Part shown: piece after piece, positions 13,101 to 28,100 of the stretch
Layout: every line of letters starts with the position of its first letter
Position numbering within the stretch: position 1 is the stretch's first letter
DNA from: Arion vulgaris
Taxonomy: Eukaryota > Mollusca > Gastropoda > Stylommatophora > Arionidae
Assembly: GCA_020796225.1 (NCBI GenBank)
Contig: CM036771.1
Span: 26,890,176-26,954,175, forward strand
Direction of reading: 5' to 3'
DNA: 64,000 nt
Notes under the pieces: generated by a model
The model's input: only the letters and a program-made list of their open reading frames with translations
Told to the model about the DNA's origin: nothing
The model's database searches: none
Made by a program: the position numbers and the translations under genes

Positions 13101-16100
13101 CCGCATTGATGATATCGGCTCTGTCCATGCTTCTGCCCACTTGAGTCGGGGCACTGTTTGCAAGAGAGTCAGCACGCTCATTACCCCGCACTCCAGCATG
13201 TCCAGGCGTGTACAGCCAAGTCATTTTCTTGAGATGTGATCTCCGAATGCTGTTCACCCATTCCACCCGCATACTTCCAGATGCAATCAGTTGAAGCATA
13301 CTCATCGAGTCTGATATGATGATCGTATGGGTAACCTGTTGCTCAGCCACCCATGACAGAGCCCTGGAGGCAGCGGTGATCTCCATAGTCATGCTCGATG
13401 TCGTTGTCTCGAAAGCCCCGCAGTCCTCATGAAGTGTGCGACCGTTTCGTTGTGCTGAGTAAGCCCACGATGATCTGGTGCCACGCTTGACAGAGCCATC
13501 GGTGTAGATAATGATATCACCTGGGTGGGAGTGCTGATCCACGAGTGCAAGAATTTCTGCATTGACGACGCCCGGGGCCCATTCTCTACAGCGGCGTCCA
13601 AGTGTGCTGATAACCCTGGCGTAAGCAGTCATATCCTCTGATATAGGCATCCATTCGTCACCGTGCCTCAGCTCATCTAGAGTACAGACCTGTTTAATAA
13701 TATCCTCTGCCTCGGCCATCCAGGATCGACCTCTCTTCAATCGCCTTCCCTTGTTCTTATTTATGGATTTGTGCAGAGGATGATTTGTGTCCGCAGAAAC
13801 TCTCAGATACGCTTTTACCTGTGCGACTTTGTGTCTCGTGGCCATCGTTGGCAATCCAAGGACATAGCGCATTGCCTCACAAGAAGTGTCACGTGTGCAA
13901 CCGAGTATAAGCCTCATCGCTTCATTTTGGATCCTTTCTAACTTATCCAGCGATGTTCTGCTTACTGTTAGAAGACCAAGGCCATAGTCCACCACGCTCA
14001 GCACTAGTCCTTGATAAAGAAAGAGTAGTAGGCGTTGCTCAATATCCGCCCCGCCATAACTTTGAGAGCGGTTAGCCCTTTTCTTGCCTTTATGATTACG
14101 TTCTCAACATGGCTCTTAAATGACAGGCTTCTGTCAACTGTTATTCCAAGATACTTTAGTGTTTCGGTTCTGTCAATGTCTTTGTTACTCATGCTGACAA
14201 CCGGGGTAGGTGTCTTTACTATGTGAGTGTTAAGAGAGAACCATGTTAGAGAGGCCTTTGCTGGGTTTACATTCGCTTCGAATTCATTGCACCAGTCACC
14301 AATCCTATTCAGCTCACACTGTAATGCAGATGCGATCTCATTTCTGTCCTTGCCCATGCGATACACCAGAATATCATCGGCGTACGACATTGTTCTGCCA
14401 ACTCCGACCCTTTGTGTGCTGGTTACCCCGACGGTGTATACATTGAAAAGGACTGGCGAGAGTGGTGATCCCTGGGGAAGGCTCATTAGGACCTGTTGTG
14501 GTTGTGATGCCCATGAACCGCAACGCATTGATAACGTGCGCTCAAAAAAGTGCAGCAGCAATCCACTTGACCAAGCGTGTTTCCACCTGCATATCCATCA
14601 ATAACTGCATAAGTAAGGTGTAAGAGACATTGTTATATGCGTCCTGCAAATCAATGGCGGCTGCTGCCGTTTCCATCCCCATCTGAAACCCCTCATACGC
14701 ATCATATGCAAAGACCGCTGCATTGCACCAGGTGTCCTTTCCTGGGCGATAGCCGCCGAGAGTGGAGAGGAAAAGACCATTTGTCTCCATTATATTTGAA
14801 ACTCTACGAGCTATGAATTTTTCAAGCAGTTTGCCGACAGTGTTTTGCAAGGTAATAATTCTATATTTAGTCTCTTACATAAATGTTCGTCTTATGTTCT
14901 ATATAACTAATACGTATAGTCTGTCCATTCATTCGTGAGCACGTTTGAAATTGATTTTCTCGAAAACTACCTGTTGGATCTCAGTGATTTTTGCATGCAG
15001 CCTTAGAATATCCATGACGCTAAAATAAAGCTAATCAGTAGTCCATAGATGCTACGGATTTTGCACATCGGCGAATTCCTTTGATCTTTTATGACAATTG
15101 CAAATACGGGGGCTCAAATTTTAGATTTTACAGTAATCCCTAGAATTTGTCCATGTCAATTCTATTCATAGGTGTATCTCCATATTAACTTGATAGGTCA
15201 AGTAATTAAGTGTGTTGCCCTTTATGTGCAATCGTGAACTTGGATACAATATGCAACAGTTAGTCCTCCCTTCGGTCACCATTAGACCCCAGGGTGTCTT
15301 AACTTCACCACAAATTGTATGATGGTAGACGCATTTGGATATGGAAATGTATACGTTGCTATTTCTCAGTCTGTAATCAAAATATGATTTGTATCATCCC
15401 GAATCTGACGATTCCATGAGGTTGATAATTGTTACTGGCTGGACAAATTGTAATCCATCTCGGTGCCAGTACTCGTCTTCCTCTCGGAGCACATGTTCAA
15501 CACACTTCTTCCAGAACTGCATGGCTATCATTGAGATGGACTCACGTGTCAGAACTTCAACATCACACATTTTAAACGTCCTGTTCTGTTCGGCAACTTA
15601 CCCTTTTACTTTAGCCCAGACAAGCTCTATCGGATTGAGGTGAGCATGATATGGAGGTAGTCGCAAAGACGTGTGGCCGTATTCCGCAATGATTTTGTCA
15701 ATATGAAACACCTTTGTCTTATTTATCATCCTCACCAGGTGCAACAACTCGGGTTTCAAATATGTATCATCGAAGCTGACATTTTCCTTAGCAAGCCAAG
15801 TCCTAATTTGATCTTTTGTATTTGATGCAGTTGGTACTTTGTCTTCCGCTGATACTGCGTTGTGATAGGATGCATTATCCATTACCAAGCATGATGGTCT
15901 GTTTAGAATTGGAAGTAGATCTTTCTCCATCCAGTGCCTGAAAATATGTCCATTCATTTCTGTGTGGTAGTCCCTACCGTCGGTACTTTTGATTGGAAAA
16001 TAAGTCCAGCGTCATGGACAAGACCTTCTTCACTGCTTCCTGCATGTGTTAGTATAATACGCTGGCCTTTGCTGCTTGGTATTTTTCTTTTCTGTTCACC

Positions 16101-19100
16101 GTCTACTGATTGCCATTCTTTAGCATTGGTGTGGTGAGCATTGACCAAGGATTCGTCCAAATATACAATATCATAGCCTTGCCTCCGCCGCTCACGGATC
16201 TGCCTCAGGTATTTACTTCGGGCAGCAATTAAATGTGGCTTTTCACAAATAATATTCCTGCCGCCTATAGTTTTTCTGAAGGTGAAGCCGGCGGCTCTTA
16301 CAATTTTCCATAGAGTACTTTTAGAAATGTCTATGCTGCAATCTGATTGCAGTTTTAGTTTCAGTTTCCTTAGAGTAACAAGTTGATTTGTCGCAAACAT
16401 TTTCAAGAGCTCCGTCTTATGACATCTATGTCAAAGTCGTCAATTGTTCTTTTCCTTGCTTGCTTGACATTAGTGCACTTTGTGTCCTGTTTAATCCATC
16501 GGGAAAAGGATTCTCTATTCAGACCAAGCGCCAGTTGCGTTCGTTTCTCAGGGTTATGAATATCGCAATATAGATGACCTCTCTTAGATTTCCTACGGAA
16601 GTGTTGGTATAGTAAAACTGTAACCTTCTGCACTGTTATAAATGTGCACTTCAGACTCATTATCAATGTCAGTTTTGATAAGCCAACAAATATGATACAA
16701 TAGCTTCATACAAATAGCGAGATACACCTATAACTATACAACGGTATCCCAATTATAACGTCATATGCTTTCCGCTTTCAAAATCTACTGGGTTAGGTGC
16801 ACGGAATTCGTGAAATTGTTGTTTACTCACGATATTTCAATGTTACCATAATGTATTTTTAGAACAACGCGTCTGTGTACCGTAGATCTGTTACTATTGT
16901 GTACAATCCGGTGAGGTTGATTTTAATATAACCTGAAGAAGAAATATTTCAAACTACATCAAATTTTCTTGGAAAAAAATATTTCTCTAGCGTCATGGAT
17001 ATTCTAAGGCTGCTTGCAAAAAATCACTGAGATCCAACAGGTTCTCATTTCGAGAAAATCAATTTCAAACGTGCTCACGATTTAATGGACAGACTATAGT
17101 ACCCGTCTGTAACACTTATATTCGAAGGCCTGGATTCTTCACTCCAATTCTACATTGAGCGTCCATCTCTCACAACCGTACAAAAGAATAGAAATCCCAC
17201 ATGTTAAAGTTAGCCACACATATTAAAGATCCTATGATAGGGAATATACTGAATTACTGTATATGACAAAACAATTTACAGACAAATTAACTTTTGAGCT
17301 GGATTCTTTGTGCCTTCATAACATTACTAGTTATCATTTATGTGAGAACAATTATCACAGAAATCCGGATATGTCCATTGGTGCTCTGATCTCTGCCTCA
17401 ACAAACCCAGCATGTCCAGCAGTCCAACGCACCAGTTCTATGCTGATTAACCAATCTTTTAGCATATTTGGTAGGTCGTTATTTTTGGGCTGTATCAATA
17501 TCGACACGCATATCTCTCAATCAGGTCAGCGACTGAGATTCACAACCCTGAAACTCCTGTGTTCGGAAAGACTCTCTCGATGCGTTAAGAATGTCATCTT
17601 AGTCCATTGCAGCTCCCTCTGAAATCGTAACCATGCTAGCCAATCTATCAGCTCGTTCATTACCCCTGTCTCCTGCGTGCACAGGGACAAAAATGGAGGG
17701 GATTTCTCTGATCCTTGTCTGTACCAGTACCTCCATCCAGTTTCGTCTCACCATTCCTGTTTTGACCTTACAAATCATACTCTTAGAATCTACTATTATA
17801 ATACTCTTATCATATAAACTGTGATACACTATCGTAATATTGCATTTTTACATGGTTGATTTACTATTAACATTACCTGATGAACAATTTATAACTTAAT
17901 TAATATTTGTCATAATCTAGAACAATTTGTTGTTTAAATATTTTTTACACAATCTAAATAATTTCTTGTATGTATCGTTTATGTGTCCAACAAAAAACCT
18001 GCTCATTTTGGTTAGTTATATTTCATAGATATCGTATGGCACCAAAGCATCCATTTCCAGCATCTATCCAAGACTGTCTTGATGTGACCAGGTATATCCT
18101 TAGACATGGAATCGAGTACAATATAGATGCTACAAGAGTAGGTGTAGCCGGTGAGTTGCTGTTTCATAACAGGATGTAGTTGAATGTAGTTATCTTTTTC
18201 TTTTGTTTTCTCAGAATAGTTTTTAGTAAAAATGTTACTTGCATGGCTAATCATTTGGTTTGAAATAATTTAATGTCTTCCTTTTTATGTATTGGTATAC
18301 ATATTGATCTTTTCTATTCATTTGGCCATGTTCCTCTTTCCCATACCTTTTTAATTATTGCATAATATATTTTTGTGCTTTGTCCTGATACAGCTTTGAT
18401 AAACTGCTGAAATATTATCACATCCTGGTGATTTCCTGTCTTAAGTTTGCTGTATTGCAAATTCAAATTTCTCTAACAATGGTTACGATTCTGTCTCTGA
18501 TTATTTCAGTGTTTTCTTTATTGTTCTTTTTGCCTATGTTCGTATACATTTCGCTGCAATATTCTTTCTATCAGTTTATAATTTTTTCTTGTTGTTAGAT
18601 AACTTTCTACATTGTATTTTATTGCATTTGACTTTGGTTTAATGTTTACAATTTGTAACTATTGCTTTTATTCTTTGACCATTTCCTGCTCTTTATCTGG
18701 TGATCCTCTAACCTTTCACAACGGTCATTTGTACCAAAAAGCTTTCATCAAGCAAAGGATGCAAGAAACAATAATGCTAATAAACTATGGCGCCATATAT
18801 AGAACATGACACATACACAATGATAAAAGTAGATGTAAGAAGCCCACTTAATGACAAAGGGTGACTCAGAATTGAACAAAGTAAAATGGAAATATTATTC
18901 TCGATATAAGGGAAGACTGCAGTAAAACTATGTAGCAATGTCGATATAAGGAAGACTGCAGTAAAACTATGTAGCAATGGCGAAACACGTAAAATCAAAG
19001 TAGGCTACTGTAGTTTTACAAAACACATCAACGTAAAATGGATACAGAAAAAATAAAAAAATATGTAAGCTGGTACTGTTCCATCTTTACAAACGATATA

Positions 19101-22100
19101 ATGCACATTGTACTATAGCACATTCACTGTCAAATTGAAAACATGATGCTGTTGAATTAATATCACTGTTCGACACACTTTGTATTTGTTGGTAACCAAT
19201 GTGTGTTTCTTGGAGAACTTTGCACCCTCATTCTAAAGATGTTTTTACATTTGTTTGTTACGTACAGTTCCTGAGAAAGTCTCTGCATAACATATCGATA
19301 CTAGAAGAATATACTGGAGTCTGAAGCAATGCATGCAATATTTAAAACGCATTCTTTGGTCAATTTAGTTTCTCTTTCGCAGTTGATAATATTTTCTGCA
19401 GAGCATCACATCCAGTCAATAGTCAAACAATTAGTGCAAATGCTCTTAAGAAAAGTATTCAACAGTTGGACACAATCAAGAAGAGAGCGCAACTTGGTGA
19501 TATTCGATGAAATATTGTGTCCATCGTAAGGTGGACCATCGTATGTGAAACACCCCCTTGTGTTACTCCGCCAGGATAGTAAACGTAGTAGAAAAATGAG
19601 CAGCACGTTGCATGCAACTTTTATATTCTATAGCTTTAGTAAAGTTGGATAAGCCTTGTCGAGAATTGTATTACACGCGACACACTTGGTCAACTTGTTA
19701 AACTAATAGTGCGACTGTTTTTTGTAATTGTACTACACGCGACACACTCTGGTCAGCTTGTTAAACTAATAGTGCGACTGTCTTTTGTAATTGTACTACA
19801 CGCGACACACTTGGTCAGCTTGTTAAACTAACAGTGCGACTGTCTTTTGTAATTGTACTACACGCGACACACTTGGTCAGCTTGTTAAACTAACAGTGCG
19901 ACTGTCTTTTGTAATTGTATTACACGCGACACACTTGGTCAGCTTGTTAAACTAACAGTGCGACTGTCTTTTGTAATTGTATTACACGCGACACACTTGG
20001 TCAGCTTGTTAAACTAACAGTGCGACTGTCTTTTGTAATTGTATTACACGCGACACACTTGGTCAGCTTGTTAAACTAACAGTGCGACTGTCTGTATGTA
20101 TAATAGGCATTTGGTAAATCTTGTTAAACTAATAAAGGCGACTGTCTTTTGATTTATTACACGTGACAATTAGTTAACTTGATTAAACAACAGTGTGACC
20201 GCGGTCATCGTAAATAAGATAGGTCGTGGTGTGACTATCTTTGTTCGACAACAATCAAGGCCAGAACGTCATTTTATGATTCATAATTGAAATAGTAGTG
20301 ACAAATTAGTTTTAAATAAATATTGCAATTAAAAAACTATTTGACATTATTAATTATTAATTTGTATTTTAAAGCTTTTGGGCATGCAATGGAGCAAATC
20401 ATTCAATCTTTTTTTTTTTTTTTTTTTAATTTTTTAAATTTTTATTGATCTTAAAAGGCATATGCCATTATATATATATATATATATATTTCTATGTGTG
20501 CAGGTTTGTCATGGGATGAGTTACAACATTTTATGAAAATACATTATGGAAGTGTAAAATGATTCTTTCATTCTTATTACTTTGTGATGTTTTCTTTGGT
20601 ATTCTCAGTTTTAGGGGTGTTACAAATCCCCGCATTCTCTCTTCTCATTCACTCAGTGTGTTTGTGTGTCAGCTGCTCGTTGTGTTATGTGTGCTGCTTT
20701 CTGGTCATATATATGTTTGAAAATGTCTGCGTTTTATTGTTGTTGTTGTTCGTGTTTTGCTTTGTTTCTCCATAGCAGTGGTATCTGAATTCTGCTAGCA
20801 GTGTGAGATTTGTTTTGTGTGAATTTTCGTTTGTGTTGTGGATTGTGTTTAGCATGATTGCTTTGTACATGTTTACTTTGTTTGTTGCGTTGCCGACTAT
20901 TGTTTGTTGCGGTGACTTTAGTGCTAGTGATATTGTGCTGCAGTGGAAGAAAATGTGGTCTTCTGTTTCTTGTTTGTTTTGTCTGCAGAGTGTGCATTTG
21001 GTTCGTTGTGATTTGTGTGTTCTTCTGTATGCTACTGGTGTTATGCTGAAGAGTAGTCTGTACGTTACCTCTTTTGCTTTGATTGATGTTTCTGTTCTGT
21101 GTAGGTTTCTAAAGATGCTTGAGTAGTCTGTTATAAAGTGAGTGTTTTTTAAAATAATTCCTCTCGTACCGTTATACGTTACATATTGCAAGTAATTTCT
21201 CCATACCGCTCTACCCTGGGCAACTCGCTCAATCTCCTCCATGGAACTGAGACCGATATTTCCTGCCTCTCTCAGCAAAGTTCGCTTCAGGGTCTCCTTA
21301 GGTCGACCTCTCTTTCTTGAACCCTTTGCATCCCACTTCAATGCCTGCTTTGATATTCGTTGATCATTTCTCCTCAAGGTCTGCCCAACATATCTCCATC
21401 TTCTCTTTCTTATAACAGTTGTCACTAGTAGTTCACCAGACATGTCTCTGATTTCATCACTTCTCCTGAATTCGTTCCATTTTATATTCATTATTTTTCG
21501 CAGACATCTATTTTCAAATGCATTCAACTTGCTTTCTATATCTTTAGTCATTTTCCAACTCTCGCTGGCATATGTTAGGATTGATACAACATTTGAATTG
21601 AAAATTCGTAATTTAGTTTTAATACTATATAACTTGCAGTTCCATATTTTATTTAGACTTTTAAAAGCTAATGTTGCTTTGCCAATTCGTATCATAATTT
21701 TTTTTAAACATTTCCTGTGCAATCAAAATTGCTACCCAAATAGGTGAACTGCTCTGTTATTTTTATCATTTTAGATTCCAGTGTGATATCTGCATAAAGT
21801 GAGTGTAGCCTGGTTTAATTCTGTTGTGTAGCGGCGGTTCCTGTCTTGTGACTAGGTGTCTGTAGATTGTCTTTGTGGGATTTTGTATTGTTTTCTCGTT
21901 TCCTTGTATGCTTTGTATGAACTGTGTTTGTAAAAGTCGGGTTGGTGCGGTGTCATGTTGTTTACTGTGTGTAGTGAGGATAGTCTGAGGCCTATGTAAG
22001 ACACGATGAAAGAAATAAACTCTCGTATTGCTATAGCAGCTAGTGCCTTCACTAAATTAACGAATATCTGGCAATCTCAAGACTTTAGTATATGCACAAA

Positions 22101-25100
22101 AGTTAAATTGTTTAGGTCATGTGTGATTCCTGTACTGACCTACGGATGTGAAAGTTGAAATCAACAAAGAAAATTGATAAGAAACTGGACAGCTTTGAGA
22201 ATAAATGTCTACGAAAATTATTAAAAGTCAAATGGAGTGATTTCGTTTCTAACAACACAGTGAGAGATAGAACACACCAACAACCTATATCAAATATTAT
22301 AAGGAAACGTCGGCGGAAATATTTAGGTCATGTGCTTAGATCAGACGAAAAGAGACTAAATCGACAAGTCCTTATGTGGTCACCAGTTGGGAAAAGAAAA
22401 CGTGGAAGACCAAAGACCACTCTTCGAAGAACCATCCAACAAGAAAGTAAACTATTGGGATGTAAAACCATACAAGATCTGCAACTGCTAGCAAAGAACC
22501 GTATCACATGGAGATCTAAAACCTCTGCCCTATGTGCGCCTTTGGCACGAAAGGAACAAACTAACTAACTAAACTATGTAGTAGTGAGCTAGTGGGTATT
22601 CATTTGGTTTTTTAATGATTTCTCCTACGTATTTTGTTCTTTGTGCCTGTATTCTGGTTTTTATGTCTTGTAGGGATATTCCTCCTCTGTCTTTGCGTTG
22701 TATTAAAGTTTTTGTTTTGGTAGCGTGTATTGTATTTTGGAAAATAAATTTCCTGATATTTTTGTTTATTTCTGTTAGCACTTGTGGCGGTGGGTGGAAA
22801 ACGTTTGATGTGTATAATAATCTAGGAGTGATGTATGTGTTAACTACAGTGCTTCTACCAAAGATGGTGATGGTGTTGTATCTGTATAGTTGTAGGCGGT
22901 CCTTGATCTCTGTGGTGATGTTTGCCATATTTCTTGTTTGCTTTTAGAGGTGAATTGAGGTAGTGAATACCGTATAGTTTTATTTTATTTACTTGTGTTA
23001 AATTGAAAGGAAAAACCGTTTTGTTTTTCCATTTTCCTATGCCCATTATTTGTGATTTTTGTATGTTTACTTTTGATCCACTTTCTGTGCTGTATTTTTG
23101 AAAGGTTTGCAGGATTTTTTATGGATGAGTTTTTGGATGGGAAAAATATTGTGTCGTCTGCGTATGCTATTAGGTTTTTGTCTCCTAGGCCAGGGAGAAA
23201 GGTTCCTTTGATGTCCGGGTCTCTTCGTATTTCCTCCAAGACGGGTTCTAGCACTAGTACGTACAACAGGGAGGAGAGAGGTCATCCATGTCTTACCGCT
23301 CTCTTTATAGGTATCGGTTCTGTTAACATGTGGTTTATGAGTAATGTGCTTTCTGGTTCTTTGTAAATCAAATCTATTCAGTTCGCGTAGCCGGAACCGA
23401 TGTTGTTTCGTTGAATCGTTTTGTGGAGGAAGTCGTGGGACACTCTATCGCAGGCTTTCTCCTGGTCCAGGGATAGTATTGATGATTGTGTGTCTTTTTC
23501 ATGTGTGTATTGTATTATGTCTCGTATTAAGTGTGTGTGTTTGATGATGCTTCTATTCTGTATGCTGCATTGTTGGTCTCTGTATGCTGCATTGTTGGTC
23601 TCTGTATGCTGCATTGTTGGTCTCTGTATGCTGCATTGTTGGTCTCTGTATGCTGCATTGTTGGTCTCTGTATGCTGCATTGTTGGTCTCTGTATGCTGC
23701 ATTGTTGGTCTATGTATGCTCATTGTTGATCTGTATGCGCATTGTTGATTCTACTCATTGGTCTCTATGCCAGTTGGCTCTGTATGCTGCTTGTTGGATC
23801 TCTGATGCTGCATTGTTGTTCTCTGTATGCTGCATTGTTGGTCTCTGTATGTGCATTGTTGGTCTCTGTATGCTCATTGTTGGTCTCTGTATGCTCATTT
23901 TGTCTCTATCTGCATTGTTGGTCTCTGTATGCTCATTGTTGGTCTCTGTATCTGCATTGTTGGTCTCTGTATGCTGCATTGTTGGTCTCTGTATGCTGCA
24001 TTGTTGGTCTCTGTATGCTGCATTGTTGTCTCTGTATGCTTCATTGTTGGTCTCTGTATGCTGCATTGTTGGTCTCTGTATGCTGCATTGTTGGTCTCTG
24101 TATGCTGCATTGTTGGTCTCTGTATGCTGCATTGTTGGTCTCTGTATGCTGCATTGTTGGTCTCTGTATGCTGCATTGTTGGTCTCTGTATGCTGCATTG
24201 TTGGTCTCTGTATGCTGCATTGTTGGTCTTGTATGCTGCATTGTTGGTCTCTGATGCTCATTGTTGGGTCTCTGTATGCTTCATTGTTGGTCTCTGTATG
24301 CTGCATTGTTGGTCTCTGTATGCTGCATTGTTGGTCTCTTTATGCTGCATTGTTGGTCTCTGTATGCTGCATTGTTGGTCTCTGTATGCTGCATTGTTGG
24401 TCTCTGTATGCTGCATTGTTGGTCTCTGTATGCTTCATTGTTGGTCTCTGTATGCTGCATTGTTGGTCTCTGTATGCTGCATTGTTTGTCTCTGTATGCT
24501 GCATTGTTGGTCTCTGTATGCTACATTGTTGGTCTCTGTATGCTGCATTGTTGGTCTCTGTATGCTGCATTGTTGGTCTCTGTATGCTGCATTGTTGGTC
24601 TCTGTATGCTGCATTGTTGGTCTCTGTATGCTGCATTGTTGGTCTCTGTATGCTACATTGTTGGTCTCTGTATGCTGCATTGTTGGTCTCTGTATGCTGC
24701 ATTGTTGGTCTCTGTATGCTGCATTGTTGGTCTCTGTATGCTGCATTGTTGGTCTCTGTATGCTGCATTGTTGGTCTCTGTATGCTACATTGTTGGTCTC
24801 TGTATGCTGCATTGTTGGTCTCTGTATGCTGCATTGTTGGTCTCTGTATGCTGCATTGTTGGTCTCTGTATGCTGCATTGTTGGTCTCTGTATGCTACAT
24901 TGTTGGTCTCTGTATGCTACATTGTTGGTCTCTGTATGCTGCATTGTTGGTCTCTGTATGCTACATTGTTGGTCTCTGTATGCTTCATTGTTGGTCTCTG
25001 TATGCTGCATTGTTGGTCTCTGTATGCTTCATTGTTGGTCTCTGTATGCTGCATTGTTGGTCTCTGTATGCTGCATTGTTGGTCTCTGTATGCTGCATTG

Positions 25101-28100
25101 TTGATCTCTGTATGCTGCATTGTTGGTCTCTGTATGCTGCATTGTTGGTCTCTGTATGCTTCATTGTTGGTCTCTGTATGCTGCATTGTTGGTCTCTGTA
25201 TGCTGCATTGTTGGTCTCTGTATGCTGCATTGTTGGTCTCTGTATGCTTCATTGTTGGTCTCTGTATGCTGCATTGTTGGTCTCTGTATGCTGCATTGTT
25301 GGTCTCTGTATGCTGCATTGTTGGTCTCTGTATGCTGCATTGTTGGTCTCTGTATGCTGCATTGTTGGTCTCTGTATGCTGCATTGTTGGTCTCTGTATG
25401 CTGCATTGTTGATCTCTGTATGCTGCATTGTTGGTCTCTGTATGCTGCATTGTTGGTCTCTGTATGCTGCATTGTTGGTCTCTGTATGCTGCATTGTTGG
25501 TCTCTGTATGCTGCATTGTTGGTCTCTGTATGCTGCATTGTTGGTCTCTGTATGCTGCATTGTTGGTCTCTGTATGCTGCATTGTTGGTCTCTGTATGCT
25601 GCATTGTTGGTCTCTGTATGCTGCATTGTTGGTCTCTGTATGCTGCATTGTTGGTCTCTGTATGCTGCATTGTTGGTCTCTGTATGCTGCATTGTTGGTC
25701 TCTGTATGCTGCATTGTTGGTCTCTGTATGCTGCATTGTTGGTCTCTGTATGCTGCATTGTTGGTCTCTGTATGCTGCATTGTTGGTCTCTGTATGCTGC
25801 ATTGTTGGTCTCTGTATGCTGCATTGTTGGTCTCTGTATGCTACATTGTTGGTCTCTGTATGCTGCATTGTTGGTCTCTGTATGCTGCATTGTTGGTCTC
25901 TGTATGCTGCATTGTTGGTCTCTGTATGCTACATTGTTGGTCTCTGTATGCTACATTGTTGGTCTCTGTATGCTGCATTGTTGGTCTCTGTATGCTGCAT
26001 TGTTGGTCTCTGTATGCTTCATTGTTGGTCTCTGTATGCTGCATTGTTGGTCTCTGTATGCTACATTGTTGGTCTCTGTATGCTGCATTGTTGGTCTCTG
26101 TATGCTGCATTGTTGGTCTCTGTATGCTGCATTGTTGGTCTCTGTATGCTGCATTGTTGGTCTCTGTATGCTGCATTGTTGCTCTGATGCTGCATTGTTG
26201 GTCTCTGTATGCTACATTGTTGGTCTCTGTATGCTGCATTGTTGCATTCTTATGCTCATTGTTGTCTCTGTATGCTGCATTGTTGGTCTCTGTATGCTAC
26301 ATTGTTGGTCTCTGTATGCTGCATTGTTGAGTCTCTGTATGCTCATTGTTGGTCTCTGTATGCTACATTGTTGGTCTCTGTATGCTGCATTGTTGGTCTC
26401 TGTATGCTTCATTGTTGGTCTCTGTATGCTGCATTGTTGGTCTCTGTATGCTGCATTGTTGGTCTCTGTATGCTGCATTGTTGGTCTCTGTATGCTGCAT
26501 TGTTGGTCTCTGTATGCTGCATTGTTGGTCTCTGTATGCTGCATTGTTGGTCTCTGTATGCTACATTGTTGGTCTATGTATGCTACATTGTTGGTCTCTG
26601 TATGCTGCATTGTTGGTCTCTGTATGCTGCATTGTTGGTCTCTGTGCCATTGTTGATCTCTGTATGCTGCATTGTTGGTCTCTGTATGCTGCATTGTTGG
26701 TCTCTGTATGCTGCATTGTTAGTCTCTGTATGCTGCATTGTTGGTCTCTGTATGCTGCATTGTTGGTCTCTGTATGCTGCATTGTTGGTCTCTGTATGCT
26801 GCATTGTTGGTCTCTGTATGCTGCATTGTTGGTCTCTGTATGCTTCATTGTTGGTCTCTGTATGCTGCATTGTTGGTCTCTGTATGCTGCATTGTTGGTC
26901 TCTGTATGCTGCATTGTTGGTCTCTGTATGCTGCATTGTTGGTCTCTGTATGCTGCATTGTTGATCTCTGTATGCTGCATTGTTGGTCTCTGTATGCTAC
27001 ATTGTTGGTCTCTGTATGCTGCATTGTTGGTCTCTGTATGCTACATTGTTGATCTCTGTATGCTGCATTGTTGATCTCTGTATGCTGCATTGTTGGTCTC
27101 TGTATGCTGCATTGTTGGTCTCTGTATGCTGCATTGTTGATCTCTGTATGCTTCATTGTTGGTCTCTGTATGCTACATTGTTGATCTCTGTATGCTGCAT
27201 TGTTGGTCTCTGTATGCTACATTGTTGGTCTCTGTATGCTACATTGTTGATCTCTGTATGTATTGTTGGTCCGTGTGGACATGTTGAGCATTTGGTCTCT
27301 ATATGCTGCATTGTTAGAGTCTCTGTCATGTTTGCATTGTTGGTCTCTGTATGCTGAATTGTTGGTCTCTGTATGCTGCATTGTTGGTCTCTGTATTTTA
27401 CATTGTTGGATCTCTGTATGCTGCATTGTTGGTCTTCTTTGTATGCTACATTGTTGATCTCTGTATGCTGCATTGTGTCTCTGTATGCTGCATTGTTGGT
27501 CTCTGAATGTGCTTGTTGGTCTCTGTATGCTGCATGGTTGGTCTCTGTATGCTGCATTGTTGGTCTCTGTATGCTGCATTGTTGGACTCTGTATGCTGCA
27601 TTGTTGGTCTCTGTATGTTACATTGTTGGTCTCTGTATGCTGCATTGTTGATCTCTGTATGTTACATTGTTGATCTCTGTATGCTACATTGTTGGTCTCT
27701 GTATGCTGGCATTTGTTGATCTCTGTATGCTGCATTGTTGATCTCTGTATGCTGCATTGTTGGTCTCTGTATGCTGCATTGTTGGTCTCTGTATGCTGCA
27801 TTGTTGGTCTCTGTATGCTGTATTGTTGATCTCTGTATGCTGCATTGTTGGTCTCTGTATGCTGCATTGTTGGTCTCTGTATGCTGCATTGTTGATCTCT
27901 TGTATGCTGCATTGTTGGTCTCTGTATGCTGATTAGTTGGTAGTCTCGTATGCTGCATTGTTGGTCTCTGTATGCGTGATTGTTGGTTTAGTTGTATGCT
28001 GCATTGTTGGTCTCTTTATGTGCATTGTTGATCTCTGTATGCTGCATTGTTGGTCTCTGTATGCTGCATTGTTGATCTCTGTATGCTGCATTGTTGATCT

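Larger units (their letters stand above)
12540..17225 (-). pseudogene. RTE-type retrotransposon (family R5) split by two insertions
   Basis: Three minus-strand pieces (17225-17099, 14916-14864, 12850-12540) read through as one RTE C-terminal domain once the inserts are removed. The first ends ILLYGCERWTLN...FEYKCYRRV, the middle gives LRISYIEHKTNIYVRD, and the last gives VKRRKLAxFGHVMRH, KIILQRTVEGGRRKGGQRES and WFDNIKSWSGQS. In-frame stops remain. The frame re-forms only if the duplicated bases at each insertion are collapsed, which confirms both insertions. Confidence 0.8.

Noticed and set aside
20685..21722. Single 345-residue host protein
   Set aside because: It divides into an RTE tail flanked by a 13-bp target duplication and an L1/Tx1 ORF2 end.
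23531..26656. A 1041-residue open frame of CMLHCWSLYAALLVSV-like repeats
   Set aside because: The 22-bp unit contains no stop in some frames, so long open frames appear on both strands. The array lies inside a dead RT gene and has no protein-level signature.
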